DNA from: Sphingomonas bacterium
GTDB taxonomy: Bacteria; Pseudomonadota; Alphaproteobacteria; Sphingomonadales; Sphingomonadaceae
Assembly: GCA_030149245.1 (NCBI GenBank)
Contig: JASBRX010000011.1
Location: 1-64,000, forward strand
Direction: 5' to 3'
Length of the DNA stretch: 64,000 bases
Below the pieces are notes generated by a model that saw only the letters and a program-made list of their open reading frames with translations, was not told where the DNA came from and did no database searches. Within the stretch, counting starts at the first letter, position 1, and each line of letters begins with the position of its first letter. Below, piece after piece: positions 1 to 11,900 of this stretch. The translations under genes and the position numbers were made by a program.

Positions 1-97
1 TCCTAGCCGGATTTGCCGGGATCGGCAAGGACGACTTATCTCTAACTATCTGTAATCATTGACGTCCAGGAACGTCCGAACACGTTTTGTTCTATGG
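1..97. other. End of an integrated element, non-coding
   Basis: This stretch is richer in A+T than the rest of the window and has no convincing reading frame. It directly abuts a tRNA-Glu 3' half, so it is inferred to be the terminal part of a mobile element whose body and integrase lie left of the window. A repeated 7-mer (ACGTCC with one flanking base) occurs at 62-68 and 71-77, as is common near recombinase sites, but I cannot show that it is a binding site. Confidence 0.4.
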
Positions 98-141
98 CTT
101 TCACGGCTGAAACACGGGTTCGATTCCCGTAGGGGTCACCA
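98..141 (+). tRNA. tRNA-Glu(UUC) 3' half fragment, att-site scar
   Basis: The segment begins with the anticodon loop CTTTCAC (98-104, anticodon TTC at 100-102). It continues with the 3' anticodon strand, a perfect T arm (ACGGG 114-118, TTCGATT loop, CCCGT), the acceptor 3' strand AGGGGTC, the discriminator A and an encoded CCA ending at 141. The bases before 98 neither pair with the anticodon strand nor supply the expected GACCCCT acceptor strand, so the 5' half is missing. A 3' tRNA half of this kind is what tyrosine-recombinase elements leave at the far end when they integrate into a tRNA gene. By that rule the intact tRNA and the element should lie to the left. The fragment is not expected to be functional. 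Confidence 0.75.
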
Positions 142-162
142 AGCCTTTGTTTTCAAAGGCTT
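141..162 (+). terminator. Hairpin after the tRNA fragment
   Basis: AAGCCTTT (141-148) pairs with AAAGGCTT (155-162) around a 6-base loop. The hairpin sits directly behind the CCA, where a tRNA terminator would be. It is T-rich only within the loop and has no T tract after the stem, so it may be a weak terminator or a processing structure. It was probably the original downstream hairpin of the chromosomal tRNA-Glu gene. Confidence 0.45.
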
Positions 163-321
163 GCGACACGACTGGCGGCGCTTGTCTCTCGGAAAATCTC
201 ACTCTTTTTCGGCGCGTGGATGTCGGGATTCGGTGTTCAAGATGCTGAAACCGGGATGCTAATGCTCGCGACCATAATGAGCTCGTCCCAACTTGCCGCT
301 CCGCCTGACCCATACTCGTAA
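163..321. other. Non-coding gap, nothing recognisable
   Basis: This is chromosomal DNA between the att scar and the receptor remnant. The only open frames are short, lack coding character and cross the tRNA fragment. I see no promoter or RNA signature. Confidence 0.4.
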
Positions 322-459
322 GGCAACAGGCCTAGCACTGGGGCGAACAAAGCACATGCAGACGTCTGGGTCGAGCAGACCGGCCTGGCGACCGACACGC
401 TGTCGGCCGCCTATCGTCCTGGCCGCAGCTATTTTGCGGGTGTGAGGATCAAGCAGTGA
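322..459 (+). pseudogene. TonB-dependent receptor C-terminal remnant
   Basis: A frame open from the stop at 319-321 to a TGA at 457-459 ends in a stretch that resembles the last beta-strands of a TonB-dependent outer-membrane receptor (tail PGRSYFAGVRIKQ, preceded by DVWVEQTGLATDT). There is no start codon, plug domain or barrel body, so only about 35 to 45 residues survive. The stop overlaps the GTG of the next gene (GTGA), which is the coupling expected of an intact receptor-phosphodiesterase pair. Loss of the receptor body probably accompanied rearrangement next to the tRNA integration site. The family call rests on a short tail only. Confidence 0.4.
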
Positions 460-1409
460 GCGTGCGCGGTACCATGCTCACCGCAGCGTTGCTGTTCGCC
501 CCGGTTGCCGCCCCTGCACAGCAAGGCGCGCAACCGCCAGCGAGCGGCATCCCCGCTCGCTGGCGCGAGGCGACCCCACAGCGGGCGCTGATCGTGGCGC
601 ACCGTGGGTGCTGGAGCGTGGCGCCGGAAAACTCGCTCTCGGCGATCGCCGCCTGCCATGCACTCGGTGTCGAGGCAGTAGAGAATGACGTGCGCCTGAG
701 CCGCGATGGCGTCGCATTCGTCATCCACGACCGGACGCTGGATCGCACGACCGATGGCACCGGCCAAGTCCACGAACTGACCGCCGCGCGGATCGGGGCC
801 GTGCGGCTGCGCGAGCGCAAGGGCGGGCCGGATGCGTTCGTGACGCGCGAGACGCTGCCCACGCTCGACGCCTATCTGCGCGAGGCCAAGCGGCTCGGCA
901 TCATGGTCAATCTCGAGATCAAGACCGATCCGGTCCATGATGCGCGGACGGTGTTCGAGGCAGCGGTGAAGGTCGTCCGCGCGGTCGACGCGCTCGACCT
1001 GGTCTTCTTCAAGATACCCGACGCGCCGGTCGCCAAGGGCGCGAGCGCCCGCATCATCGATACGCTGGACCTGCGCGGCCTGCCGCTGGTTATGCCGATC
1101 ATCTGGCAGGATGCGCGCCCCTTGTCCGAACGGCTGCGCGGCTATGCCCAGTATCGCGCGGCCGGCTATGAAATCGTCTTCACCGACCCGGCGTTCCTCG
1201 AGCGCGACGCCGCCGACCCCGCGCTCAAGGGGAAACAGATAATGGTGGTCGCGGCCGGGCCGCAATGGAGCGGTGGACTCGATGACCGGCTCGCCCTGCG
1301 CGATCCCGACGCGGCGTGGGGACGCGCGCTCCGCGCCGGTGCCACGATCATCATGACCGACCGCCCGGAGGCGCTGGTCATGTGGTTGCGGCAAACCGGG
1401 CGGCGGTGA
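456..1409 (+). CDS. Exported glycerophosphodiester phosphodiesterase
   Basis: The 317-residue protein has an N-terminal signal peptide (about 1-21, hydrophobic, ending PAQQG), so it should act in the periplasm. The GDPD signature is complete: HRG at 49-51, PENS at 57-60, the metal ligands E76 and D78 in VENDV, HD at 91-92, and the NLEIK strand further on. The family hydrolyses glycerophosphodiesters to sn-glycerol-3-phosphate and an alcohol on a TIM barrel. The GTG start has a GAGGA ribosome site 8 bases upstream and overlaps the stop of the receptor remnant, so the gene was probably co-transcribed with a receptor that is now lost. An internal ATG at 474 is an alternative start. It is the only complete plus-strand gene in the window and converges on the OmpH gene. 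Confidence 0.85.
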   Translation: MSVRGTMLTAALLFAPVAAPAQQGAQPPASGIPARWREATPQRALIVAHRGCWSVAPENSLSAIAACHALGVEAVENDVRLSRDGVAFVIHDRTLDRTTDGTGQVHELTAARIGAVRLRERKGGPDAFVTRETLPTLDAYLREAKRLGIMVNLEIKTDPVHDARTVFEAAVKVVRAVDALDLVFFKIPDAPVAKGASARIIDTLDLRGLPLVMPIIWQDARPLSERLRGYAQYRAAGYEIVFTDPAFLERDAADPALKGKQIMVVAAGPQWSGGLDDRLALRDPDAAWGRALRAGATIIMTDRPEALVMWLRQTGRR

Positions 1410-1438
1410 ACCGGAACAAGGTCGTCGGGCAATAGCGT

Positions 1439-2047
1439 TCAGCGTGCGGGAGTCCCTTGTTTCGCACCCGCCGAGAGCGTTTCGCGATCAAAGCTGATCG
1501 TGGAGACCTTTGCATCCAGCGTCCGCACCACCTCGGCCGTCAGGTCGTTGGCGAAGTTGCCGCCCAGTGCCGCATTGCGGTCGAACAGCAGGCCGCATTT
1601 TTTTTGCTGATAGACCGCCGCGATCACCGGCTGCGCGGCATCGGCGATGCGCTGCATGGCCTTGGCGCGCGTGGCCTCGATTTCCTGGCTGCGCAGCTGT
1701 GCCTTGGCCTGGATCGGCTGGAGCCGGGCCGCGAGCGCCTGATCGCGCGCGGTGCGCTGCTCGGGGGACAATTTGGCGGCCTCAGCCCGGAACGTCTTCA
1801 GCTCGGCGTCCACCGGCTTGCGCTCGGCTTCGATTTCCGCCTGCGCTTCGGTGGCCAGTTGCTGAAGCCGCGCGGCGGCGGCCTTGCCGATGGCGGCGTT
1901 GGCATAGATTGCTTCGCGCGAGAGCAGGCAAATGCCCGGGATTAGCGGTCCACCCAGCCCCTGATTGCCGGCTGGCGGCGCGGTCTGCGCCGCAACGGGC
2001 AACGCGATGACCGACAAAAGTGCGATGATGGATGCAGAGCGACGCAT
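1439..2047 (-). CDS. OmpH/Skp-like periplasmic coiled-coil protein
   Basis: The 202-residue protein has a signal peptide (1-20, ending VAAQ), a short beta-type start containing CLLSREAIYANAAIGKAAAARL, and a long charged Ala/Glu/Lys helix (about 60-140). It ends with a strand containing CGLLFDRNAALGG. This is the Skp/OmpH layout of a small beta core carrying tentacle-like helices. Skp proteins hold unfolded outer-membrane proteins in the periplasm. It lies last in the block that starts with the two-partner-secretion transporter, 47 bases after SapC. A role in chaperoning the locus's barrel proteins or its giant exoprotein is inferred from position. The usual skp location beside bamA is not seen, so it is probably a locus-dedicated paralogue. 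Confidence 0.75.
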   Translation of the reverse strand: MRRSASIIALLSVIALPVAAQTAPPAGNQGLGGPLIPGICLLSREAIYANAAIGKAAAARLQQLATEAQAEIEAERKPVDAELKTFRAEAAKLSPEQRTARDQALAARLQPIQAKAQLRSQEIEATRAKAMQRIADAAQPVIAAVYQQKKCGLLFDRNAALGGNFANDLTAEVVRTLDAKVSTISFDRETLSAGAKQGTPAR

Positions 2048-2094
2048 AACAATACCTTTCCGAAGTGCAGTGCAGAGTGGGACGATGCGCCCGA

Positions 2095-2898
2095 TCAGGC
2101 GGCGGCACCGACGGACTGGGACGTCGGGCCGGTATAGGCCTCCGCGCCGGAATACCGGTCGAGCAGCGCGGCGAACTGGTCGAGCGATGCGAGGTGGAAC
2201 TGAACCGCAGCCAGCCAGCCGCGGCGATGCCAGTCGACGATCCGCTGATTGTCCAGCGCAAGAAACGCCTGCATGTCGACGACCTTGAATCCCTTGATCG
2301 CCCGTCTGGCCCCATCGGGCAGGGTGACATCGGCCTGACGATCGATCAGCAATCCCGCATCGGCCAGCGCGATGCAGAAGTCCCGGGTCGCGGCAGCATC
2401 GGCGCGAAACGCTTCGCAGAACGCAAATGCCCGCTTCGTGACCAGGCTCGGCGCACTGCCTTCGAACAGCGGCGCGCCGTCCGTCCCGTCCCGGATGATC
2501 CGGTCCGAATCCGCATCGATCATCAGGGCAAAGCGCCCCTGCTCGTCAATCTCGGCCGATCCGAAGGGATAGCGCCGCAGATAGGCAGGAATATGGACGC
2601 CATCGGGCCAGCGCCCGTCCGCGACGAACAGGTTGCTCGCGTCCAGCCCGAGCAGCGCGGTCGGGGTCACCACCTCACCCTCGGCAAACAGGATCGGATA
2701 GTGGCGCGATCCGGGGCCGAATTCCGCGATCAGCAGCGGCACATAGGGCGTGTCGGCGGCAAACGCATAGTCACCGTTCGCCACGCGCCAGGCGCTATGG
2801 CGCTCCGAAGACAGGGCAACCGGGTTTCGATACAGCAGCGGAGGGCCGGACGTCGCTTGGTCCGCTGCCGCAGGGGCGATATGGGTCACGCTAAACAC
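2095..2898 (-). CDS. SapC family protein
   Basis: The 267-residue protein has no signal peptide. It shows the SapC family pattern: LLYRNPVALSSERH near 22-35, an AFAADTPYVPLL segment, HYPILFAEG, a GLDASNLFVADGRWPDGVHIPAYLRRYPF core, and a C-terminal GFKVVDMQAFLALDN segment. The name comes from Campylobacter S-layer genes, and no biochemical role is established for the proteobacterial members. In sphingomonads and relatives they recur beside outer-membrane receptors and transporters. Here it follows the giant exoprotein gene after a 65-base gap on the same strand, so it is probably co-transcribed. Confidence 0.8.
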   Translation of the reverse strand: MFSVTHIAPAAADQATSGPPLLYRNPVALSSERHSAWRVANGDYAFAADTPYVPLLIAEFGPGSRHYPILFAEGEVVTPTALLGLDASNLFVADGRWPDGVHIPAYLRRYPFGSAEIDEQGRFALMIDADSDRIIRDGTDGAPLFEGSAPSLVTKRAFAFCEAFRADAAATRDFCIALADAGLLIDRQADVTLPDGARRAIKGFKVVDMQAFLALDNQRIVDWHRRGWLAAVQFHLASLDQFAALLDRYSGAEAYTGPTSQSVGAAA

Positions 2899-2963
2899 TC
2901 CAGTTTCGGTGGCGATCAGCCCAGTTGCCTGGGGGGTGGGGCGGCACGGCCGCCGCCCCTGCG

Positions 2964-5900
2964 TCAGATCGTCTTGCGACGCAGCATGATGGTGCGCGGG
3001 CCGACCCGCACCGCAACCAGCCCCTGCCCCTCCAGCAATTGCGCCAGCGCGCGCTCGGGCGTCATTTCTCCGCGCAAGGGCCGGGTCATCTTCGCGTCGA
3101 GGATCGAAGCGTCATAGAGGATATTGTACCCTGAGGCGCTCCCGACCGCGCGGATCGCATCGTCGAGCGGCTGTGCCTGAAGCTGGAACATGAATTGCTC
3201 CGGCCGGCTGGGCGCAGCGGCCTGCATCGCGACCGGGATTGCAGCCGACGCCGCCGTCCAGGGCGTGGCACCGGCACCACCGGTGCGCTGGCCGGTACGC
3301 GTGTCGCAACCATCCTCCTCGTCACAAGCGGCCCCGAAGCCGGTGACCCGCACCTCGATCAGCGAGGGCGCGACGATCGCCGCATTCTCGCGCACCGCGG
3401 CGACCGCCGATTCCAGCGCGGTCGAAACCGCGTCCGACTTGGCACCCGCCTCATCCACGTCGAGCGAGGTGGGCGGCGCGGCCGGGGGGACGGGCAGGCC
3501 ATTAGACACCCCGGCCACGTCGATATTGTCGGTGCCCAGTATCTCGATCGCATAGACGTTGAAGTTGCCCGACACGCGGATACCCGCATCGCCCGCATCG
3601 ACGATGCCCGCCGGCGCGATCAGGTCGACATCGGCCGGTGGCGTGCCGGGTTGCGTGGCCAGCGTGCCGATGCCCGCACCGGTCGGCAGCCCGGCCGGCT
3701 CGCGCACCATCCGCCCCCAATTGTCGAGCTGATAATTATAGAATTGCGGGCTGATCGAGGTCTTGGCGCCGAGCCCGGCGGCAATGTCACCCCAGGACGA
3801 CCAGATCATGACGTTGCCGCCCTTGCTGGTCAGGATGCGCGACTGGTTCACCGCCACGCTGCCATGGGTCAGCATGTTGATCTCGCCACCGTCGGTGGTC
3901 AGCACACCGGCGCGCAGCGCATTGCCGCGATCGTCGGCATTGGCCGGCTGGCCTGTCTCTTCGGGTCGTGCCGCGACATTGGCGAGGGTTATCCCACCGC
4001 CGGGGACGACGAACTCGATCTTGCCTCCGCCCGACGAGACGACACGGCTGGCATAGGTTTCAAAATTGCCCTGCCAGCGCGATTCACCCGCGCTCAGCGC
4101 TTCGTCGGCGTCCCGCTGCGCGCCCGGGAAGAGCGTCGCGATCGCATCATAGCCGCGGAACGTCGTGTCATAGCGCTCACTCTGCGGGTCATTGGCCTCG
4201 CGCCCCGTGGTCCGCAATTCCAGGAACAGGATGCTGCGATAATAAGGCGTCTTATAGTCGCTGCTGAGCCCCTGCCAGACGGACCATGCGGTATCGAGAT
4301 AGGCGATCTGTGCCGCCTTGGTCGTCAGCGCGGGCAGGCCCTGCAGGCGACGGACATAGTTGACCAGCCCTTCGCGCGGCTCGGGCGTGGCGAATTCACC
4401 GGTGGCACCCTGAGCGCGCGCATAGTCGCGATCGAACAGGTAGAGCGACAGGCCGCTCTCGTCATCGATCAGATAATCCGCCATCTCGCCCGCCTTGGTC
4501 GGGTCGAGATAGGCCGCTTCGAACGCCGCATAAGCCGGCGCCTGGTTGTAACCCGCCGCAATCGCGATATCCGCTGCCTTTTCGTCGGGCTTCCAGTCCT
4601 GAAGCCCGGACGGAAGCTGATAGGGCGATCCGGGGAAGGTATAGATCGCGATCCGCTTGCTGGTGATGCCCGCGCTGTTGCTGGGGATCCAGATATCGGT
4701 CCCGGCCTCCACCTCAAGTCGGCCCGGCCCGCTGACCGTGATATGCCCGACCGTCGCAAAGCCGGTGCTCGAATCACCGATCTGGAAATTGCGGTCGAAA
4801 TAGATGCCCGCCCCAGCCCGGACGATGCTCAGGTCATTGGCGTTGTTGTGCTGGATTTCATAGCTGGGGAAATAGATATTGCCTTCAGCCTGTACCCACA
4901 ATTGCTTGGGGATGTTAAGCACCGCGGCCGGTGCGGTGACCACATCGCCGCCAGCAGCATAGATCCGCACGGGATCGGTGTTGCCGATATACAGGTCCGG
5001 CAGGTTGTCGACATTGAAATAGGTGACGCCGGGATAGGCCGTACCCGCGCCGGCAAACTGGAACGAGGTGCGGTTGACCGTCCCCCCAGCCAGGATCGGC
5101 TGGTTGGTCGGGGTGCGGATGAGCGCCATGTCGGACTGGCTCAGCTGCAACCCTTCATAGGTGCCGCGATAGTTCAGAGTCCATTGCCGTAGCCCGAAGA
5201 GCGGAAGTAGCGGATCGACGGCCTGCGTGCTGTACCCAATCCGCACGCTGCCCCCGGCAAGCAGATCGAGCTGCGCGCCCGCGTCGGGCAGCATGGTCAG
5301 CCCCCCCAACAGGTTGACGTCGCCGGTCGCCGCCACCACCGACAATCTGGACGGATAGAGATCCCAGCCAATCGAATCGCGGCCTTGCATCGGGCGCTCA
5401 TTCGACCCGTAGAAATTGACCGTGGTACCCGAGCGGTTGATCGCCGTCGGCGCTCCTGATGATTCATAAGCCAGGCTGATGTTCAGCCCATTGTTCCACA
5501 GCGTCACATCGCCGCCCGCCGAGAAGAAATCGGCGCTCGCCTGGCCCGTGTAGCTGATGAAGCGCCAGTCCTGATAATTGGCTTCACCAATCAGCGGATC
5601 CATGACGCTTTCGACATTGAGGTCGCCGCCCGCGCGCACGTTCAGCTGGCCCGACGACGTAAAGAACATCGTGTAGAGATCGAAGCGATCGGCCGTCTCG
5701 CGGTAATCCTCATGGATATAGCAGGAGTCGGAGCAGATGACCTGCGGCGTCGACCATACGGTCGAGCCGGACAGGATCGATCCGCCGACCCCGATATCGC
5801 CGACGCCGGATGCCACATAATAGGCGCCACCATAAAGATTGCCGCCAGCGCGCAGCGTCAGACTGCCCCCGCCGGTCAGCGTGAGATCCATCGCTTCGTT

Positions 5901-8900
5901 GCTGCCATCGGCAAGCTTCACGGTGTTGCCGATGACGCGTCCGCTGTTCGGGATGGCGACCGACAGATTGTCGATGTTGCCGCCCGCCGTGATCGCGATG
6001 TTGCCGCCGCCCAGCGCGCCGATGCCGCCCTGGAACCGATCATAATCAACCCACCAGCTGGTCTGGTCGAACCCGCCATCGGCGCGCTCCGCGAACAGGC
6101 CGCTGATCGTGTCGAGACTGCCGGCGCGGCCGAGATAGCCATGCGGCAACTGCGCCGACAACCGGTTCGCAAGCACATCGCCGGCAATCGACAGCGTAAG
6201 ATCGCCGCCGTCGACGCCATATTGTGCGCCAACCGGCGTGCTGAACCCGGCCAGCTCCGCCGTAGCACGCCCGGCCGTGTAGATCACCGATGCGCGCTCC
6301 TGCAGCACCAGATCGCGCCCCGACGCAATGTTGATCGCGCCGGTTCCCGTCCGGACCAGATAGCCGGCGGAATTGTTCCACTGGATATAGTCGCGCAGGT
6401 CGGTGCTGATCTCACCCAGGCCGTTTATGTCGATAAAGCCGAGCGATCCGTCGGCCTTGAGCGTCCCGTAGCCGCCCTGGAGCAACACCATCCACGGCAG
6501 CGGACGGCGCGCGTAATAGGACGCATCGGCATAGTCGCCCGTCGCCGGGTCCTGTTCGATCAGCGCACCGGTGCGCGGGTCGATATACCGGCCCGTTGCC
6601 GCATCACGGGTCAGCTCGACAAACCCGTCATGGACGCTGGCTTCGGGATTGCGGACGAACTGACCGTTCGCGTCGAGCAGATACAGCCGATGTTCGTTGC
6701 CAAACGCCGGGTCAAAGAAATACTCGATCGTATCGGGCGTACCCCCGACGATCACCGAGCCGACGTCCGCGCCGAGCAGACCGGTCGGCAGCACCGCCAG
6801 CGAATTCGGGCTGAGAATATTGGCGCCAGCCGCAAGGTTGAAGGTCCAGCTGTCCCCGTCCAGCAATCGCCCGTCGGCAAAGCCGTCGCTCAAATTGGCG
6901 TCGATCCGAATATCGCCGGTCGCGCGCAGTGTGAGCACGCCCGCGGCACCGTCGAACCGCAGACCGGACAGGTCCCAGTCGTCCTGCAACTGCATGTCGC
7001 CTTCGTTGCGCAGTTCGATGCCCGCAGCGAACGTCACGCCATTGCCAAGCCGATTGCGGATCGCCGCCGCATTGGCCGCCATGAACGCGGTCGCGTCATC
7101 CTCGACCCGGCCGATCAGCGCCTGATCGATCACTGTCACGCCGTCATAGCTGCGATAGCCCTCGGCGAGCACGCTGCGCGCGCCCGTGATGGTGCCGCCG
7201 AGCGACGCGATCGCAATGTCATTGCCGATCTGCGGCGCCCGGAACCGGACCAGCCGTCCGCCCTCGCCCGCGCCGGTCACGTCGATCAGCGAGCCCGCCT
7301 GAGCGCTGATCGCGCCGCCATCGGCACCGGCGGTCTCCAGCAGCACGGTGCCGCCCGAGCCATCGGTGGTTCCGGCGCGGGCGATCAGCTGACCGGTGTT
7401 CAACAGCGTGACATTCTGCGACGCCGCCAGCTGGATCGTGCCGCCATTCGCGCCCGAAGTCCGGATCGTGCCACCCACCGCAATCGAACCCTGGTTGGCA
7501 ACCAGCGCGAAATTACGCACGTCGATCGTCCCGGTGACGTTCACATCGCCCCGGTTGATCTCGAAGCGTCGGCTCTGCCGGAAACCGCCGACATCGAGCA
7601 GCGCGTTGAAGGCAGCGAAGTCCGTCAGCTGGTCGGTCAGCAGACGGAACGAACCGCTGGCAAAGCCATCGCTCGCGCTGCCTCTGATCGTGCCCAGCAG
7701 CTGCGCTTCGCCCCGCCCGACCGAAATCCCGAGCGCCCCGGCATCGCCACCCACGCTCGACCCGGAAACGTCGATGATCGAGCCATTCCGGGCAATCACA
7801 TCACCGGCGTCGGCGATCAGGTTCACGCTGCCCGCGCTGACCCCCACGGTCGCGTCGTAGAAGCGGCTGACGTTCGACGTCACATCGAGCACCGAGCCAT
7901 CGGCCAGCACCAGATCGCCGCTCCGCGCCTGAAGGTTGATGGTGCCGCCGGTCATCCGGGTCTGGCCGGCATAGACGATCGAGTCGCCGACCAGATTCAG
8001 CGTGCCGCCGAACGACTGGAATAGGGGCAGGTTGGTCGCGCCGTTGTGGCTGACCGTCACCGCCCCCGCGACATCGAGATTGAGCCGCGCACTGCTTTCG
8101 GCCGTCAGTCCGCCCGAGCGAATGTCCAGTGCGCCGGGCAGCACCAGCCGCGTGTCATCACGCCCGATGATCCGCTGCGCCACGTCCATGCGGACATCGG
8201 CAACGCCGCTGATCCATTTGGTGGCGCCTTCGATGTACAGCGTATCTGCCTGCAGGACGAGATGGGCGTCGCCAAGCATCGCCTCACCCAGCCCGCCGCT
8301 GCTATTGGCGAGCGTCAGTGTTCTGGCGGCGATGGTGACCGTGCCAGCATCCGCATCGATGACCCGCAACAGGTTGCTGTCCAGCCGCAGATCGCCGGTC
8401 GCCGAAATATCCAGCGCGCCAAAAATGTCGATGCTGCCATAGCTTTTGAGCGTCAGTTCCTCGGCATTGGCGAACAGGCCGAGCGTGTTGCCCGCAAAGA
8501 CCAGCCCACCGGTGTCCACCGGCACAGCGCCCAGGCTGACCTGCGACGCGGCAGCGCTGAGCTGTCGGGTCTGCAACGTCGCGCCCGCGCCAAGCAGCGT
8601 ATTGTCGGTGGCGTCCAGCACAACCGAGCGCGTGCTGATGATCGACGCGCCGTCGGCAATGGTCAGCAGCCCGCCGGCCGGATCGATCGCCGCCAACCCC
8701 CTGGATGCGCGCAGCGCATTGACCTGCGCCAGCGCCGCCGGGTCGGCGCGTAGCGCGTTCATCGCCCCGACGGCGGCGCTGTCGCGAAGAATATCGACCA
8801 TGCCGCCGCTCGACACCCGCAGCAGCGCGCCCTGATCGAGTGTGCCATGGACGAGATAATCGTCGCCATTGGTCCAGCTGGTATCATTGTCGTGGGTGAA

Positions 8901-11900
8901 TGCCGCGGTGCCGGGGGCGATCCGGATGTCGCTAGGGCTTCCGGACAACGTACCGCGCGTCTCGATCCGCGCCCCCGACGTGACATCGATCGTCCCGTTG
9001 GATGCGAATAGCAGCTCGGGGCCGAACAGGACCGATCCGGCATTGTCGACGATAATGTCGGTGCCGACCACGGCCAGTTCGAGGTTCGTCGCACCCTGAC
9101 GCCGCACGCCGCCGATCAGCAGGCTTTCGGCGCCGAATGCGCTGAGCTGATCGCTGTCGAGCTTGAGATAGCCGTCATAGGCGGCCAGATCGGTGTCGTC
9201 ACCGACGATCACCACCCGGGTCGATGCGATATCGGCAAAGCCACCGCGCCCACCCTCTGCAGCCTGCGACCGCAATGTCCCGTCGAGCGCGAGATCGTCC
9301 GCCACACGGAACACCACCGACCCGCCATCGGTCGGGATGCGCGGCACGTCCGAAATCGGTCGATTGATCCGCAGCGACTTGCGCAGGAATGCGTCGGACG
9401 TGAAGAAGAGGTTGGCGGTCGTTTCCAGATAGGCCGAACGCATCCGCAGCGTTTCGCCGCTCATCACATGGAAACCGATGTTGCGCGGATCGCGCGCGCC
9501 CGACGCGCCGTCGATGCGATAGCCGGCCTGGATGCTTGATCCGTCGGTCTGCGGTGCGACGCGGCCCAGCCGAATCCCGTCGAACTGATCGCCATAGCGA
9601 TGCGACGCCGTGACGCGATAGGCGCCCTTCAGCATGGCATATTCGGCCGGCAGCAGGACGTAATAGCCCGCCGGCAGGCCGCTGCCGCCCGACAGATAGA
9701 CACGGTCGCCGACGCCGATCTCCGAGTTGCCGAACCCCAGTGGCGCAACATTGCCCTCGAAATCGGGGATGACGGCATAGACCTTGCCAGGCGCGCTCAC
9801 CCAGTCGAGATTTTCGTCGCGATAGCCGGTCAGCCAGTCATGGCTGCCGCCAACCCCCGGAATGAACTCGCGCGCATAGAGGTCGCCGCCGCCGCTGACG
9901 TCCAGTATCGCATTTTGCTGGATATCGACGACATCGCCGGTGACGTTGATCGTCTTGACCGGCAGCGTCGTCAGCTCGGTGCCGGTGAACGGATCGATCC
10001 AGGTGTCGCCGTTGGACGTATAGCCATAGGGCACCACACGACCCTCGGCCGAGACCGAGGTCAGGCTGCCGGCCAGGAAGCGCAGCGTGCCCGACCCTTC
10101 GGTGCCATTGTCATAGACCTCCAGATTCAGCGTGCCGAGCGGCGAGCGCAGCGTCCCCCCCTGCAGGATCGTCGGGGCCTTGAACGTCAACTGGGCGGCG
10201 ACCTCATAGGGTGAACCGTTGATCGGGCCGCCGTCGTCCTGCGCCTGAATGACGATGCCGGTATCGGAGGTGACCGAGAAAATCCGCCCGGTTCCGGCAT
10301 AGACCTGATCCGCCCTCAGCGTCAGCAGGCCGTTGCTGTGCAGCACGCCGATCGGGGCCTGGAGCGCAAATGCTGCCGTTCCAGCGAACCGGATGTCGCC
10401 ACCCGAAATCAGCGTCGTGTCGGCGAATCCGTGGAAGCCGGCGGCACCGACCTGAAGCAGCGTGCCCGCCGTTGCGCTGAACCGCGTATCGGCCCCGATC
10501 GCAGCAATGCCATAGCTGGTGAGCGCCGACAGATAGCCGGCATCGGTCGCCTGGCCGTTCAACGGTCCGCCGTTCAACGTGATAATGCCCGCTTCCAGCG
10601 CAACATTGGATCCGGTCCGGCCAATAATGCGGCCGGCGGTGATGTCGATCCGGTCGAACAGAAAGCTGCCATCGGCGTTACGGCCGCCAAGCTGGACATC
10701 GCCCGAGAAGATCACGCCAGGAGTGGCGTCGATCCCGATGCTCGAAAAACCGGCCCCGCTCAGCGCAGTCGGCGACAGGACTGTTACGATCGGATCGCCT
10801 TCTGTCGGCGTCGGCGCGACATAACCGAACAGGCCGAAGACCTCGAGCAGGCCCGGCGCGATGAAAGGCAATGCCGGTGCTTCGAGCTCAATCCCGGACG
10901 CATCGCCGACAATCAACATCGGGGGCACGCCGTTTGCGGCAATGCCATATGCGGCGAAGGTGGCGAGCGCTTCCTCGCGACTGCCCAGCCTGTATCCGGG
11001 TGGAAAATCGATTGGATAGCCGACCAGATAGGACCATTCGATCTCGCCGAGATCGGCTTCATAGATGTCCGATACCGGATTGCCCGACCTATCGACGATC
11101 AGGCCCCATCCGGCATATTGCTCTAGGTAACCGAACACGTCGGCCGCCGTCAGCCCGCCACCGCCGCCACCACTCGCCAGCGGGCCCTCGAAGCTGAGCT
11201 CGAACCGTCCTCCGCGCGCACCGATGCCACCGGCATGCGCGCGATAGATTGCGCCGTCGATCTTCATGATCTGACCGCCAACCGAAATCAGGCCGCCATT
11301 CGATGCGACAAGCGTCGGTCGACGCACCAGGCCGCCCTGCCCGTCGTCGAACAGATAATCGAATGTGGCGCTGGTTCCCGAGACATCCAACACCGCACCG
11401 TCGGCGATGGTGATGCGCTTGGCGCCAAGGCTGATCGAGCCGCCGTCGAAAATCTCACCATCGACGATCGGTCGGCCCATCGCGTCGATGCCGCGCCAGG
11501 TCACCAATGCAGCGCCCGGTGCCAGCAAGCGCGCAGTCGCGGTAAGCGAGACAAAGGTCTCTGCACTGCCCCCGGAACCGCCACCGCCCACCGAGATGAC
11601 ACCCGCAGGCGCAAGGATCGTTCCGGCGATGACGCTGTTCCCGATCAGGCTGATCTTGCCGCCCAATTCGGTCGACAACAGGCTCCCCTCACCCATGTCG
11701 ATCGTGCCGCTGAACGCGACATCCATGCCGCGCCGCAGCGCTTCCGGTCGCTGTTCCAGGGTCAGATATTCGGCCTGGGCCACGTCATAGATATCGGTGC
11801 CCGAAGCCGCCCAGAAGGCCGGCGGACGACCATTGTAAAGCGTCTGATCCTTGAGCTGCAGAATCGACGCACTCGCCTCGATCTGCGCACCCTGCTGGAT

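Noticed and set aside
98..141. Functional tRNA or tmRNA gene
   Set aside because: The 5' acceptor strand, D arm and 5' anticodon strand are absent upstream, and the sequence matches only the 3' half of tRNA-Glu.
3195..5192. Long plus-strand frame (665 codons) opposite the exoprotein gene
   Set aside because: It mirrors the codon pattern of the real minus-strand gene, is very Arg/Asp-rich and lacks any domain or ribosome site. The same applies to other long antisense frames at 5712-8024, 11943-14120, 36448-38325, 40047-42857, 43603-45156, 47127-48926 and 53012-55498.
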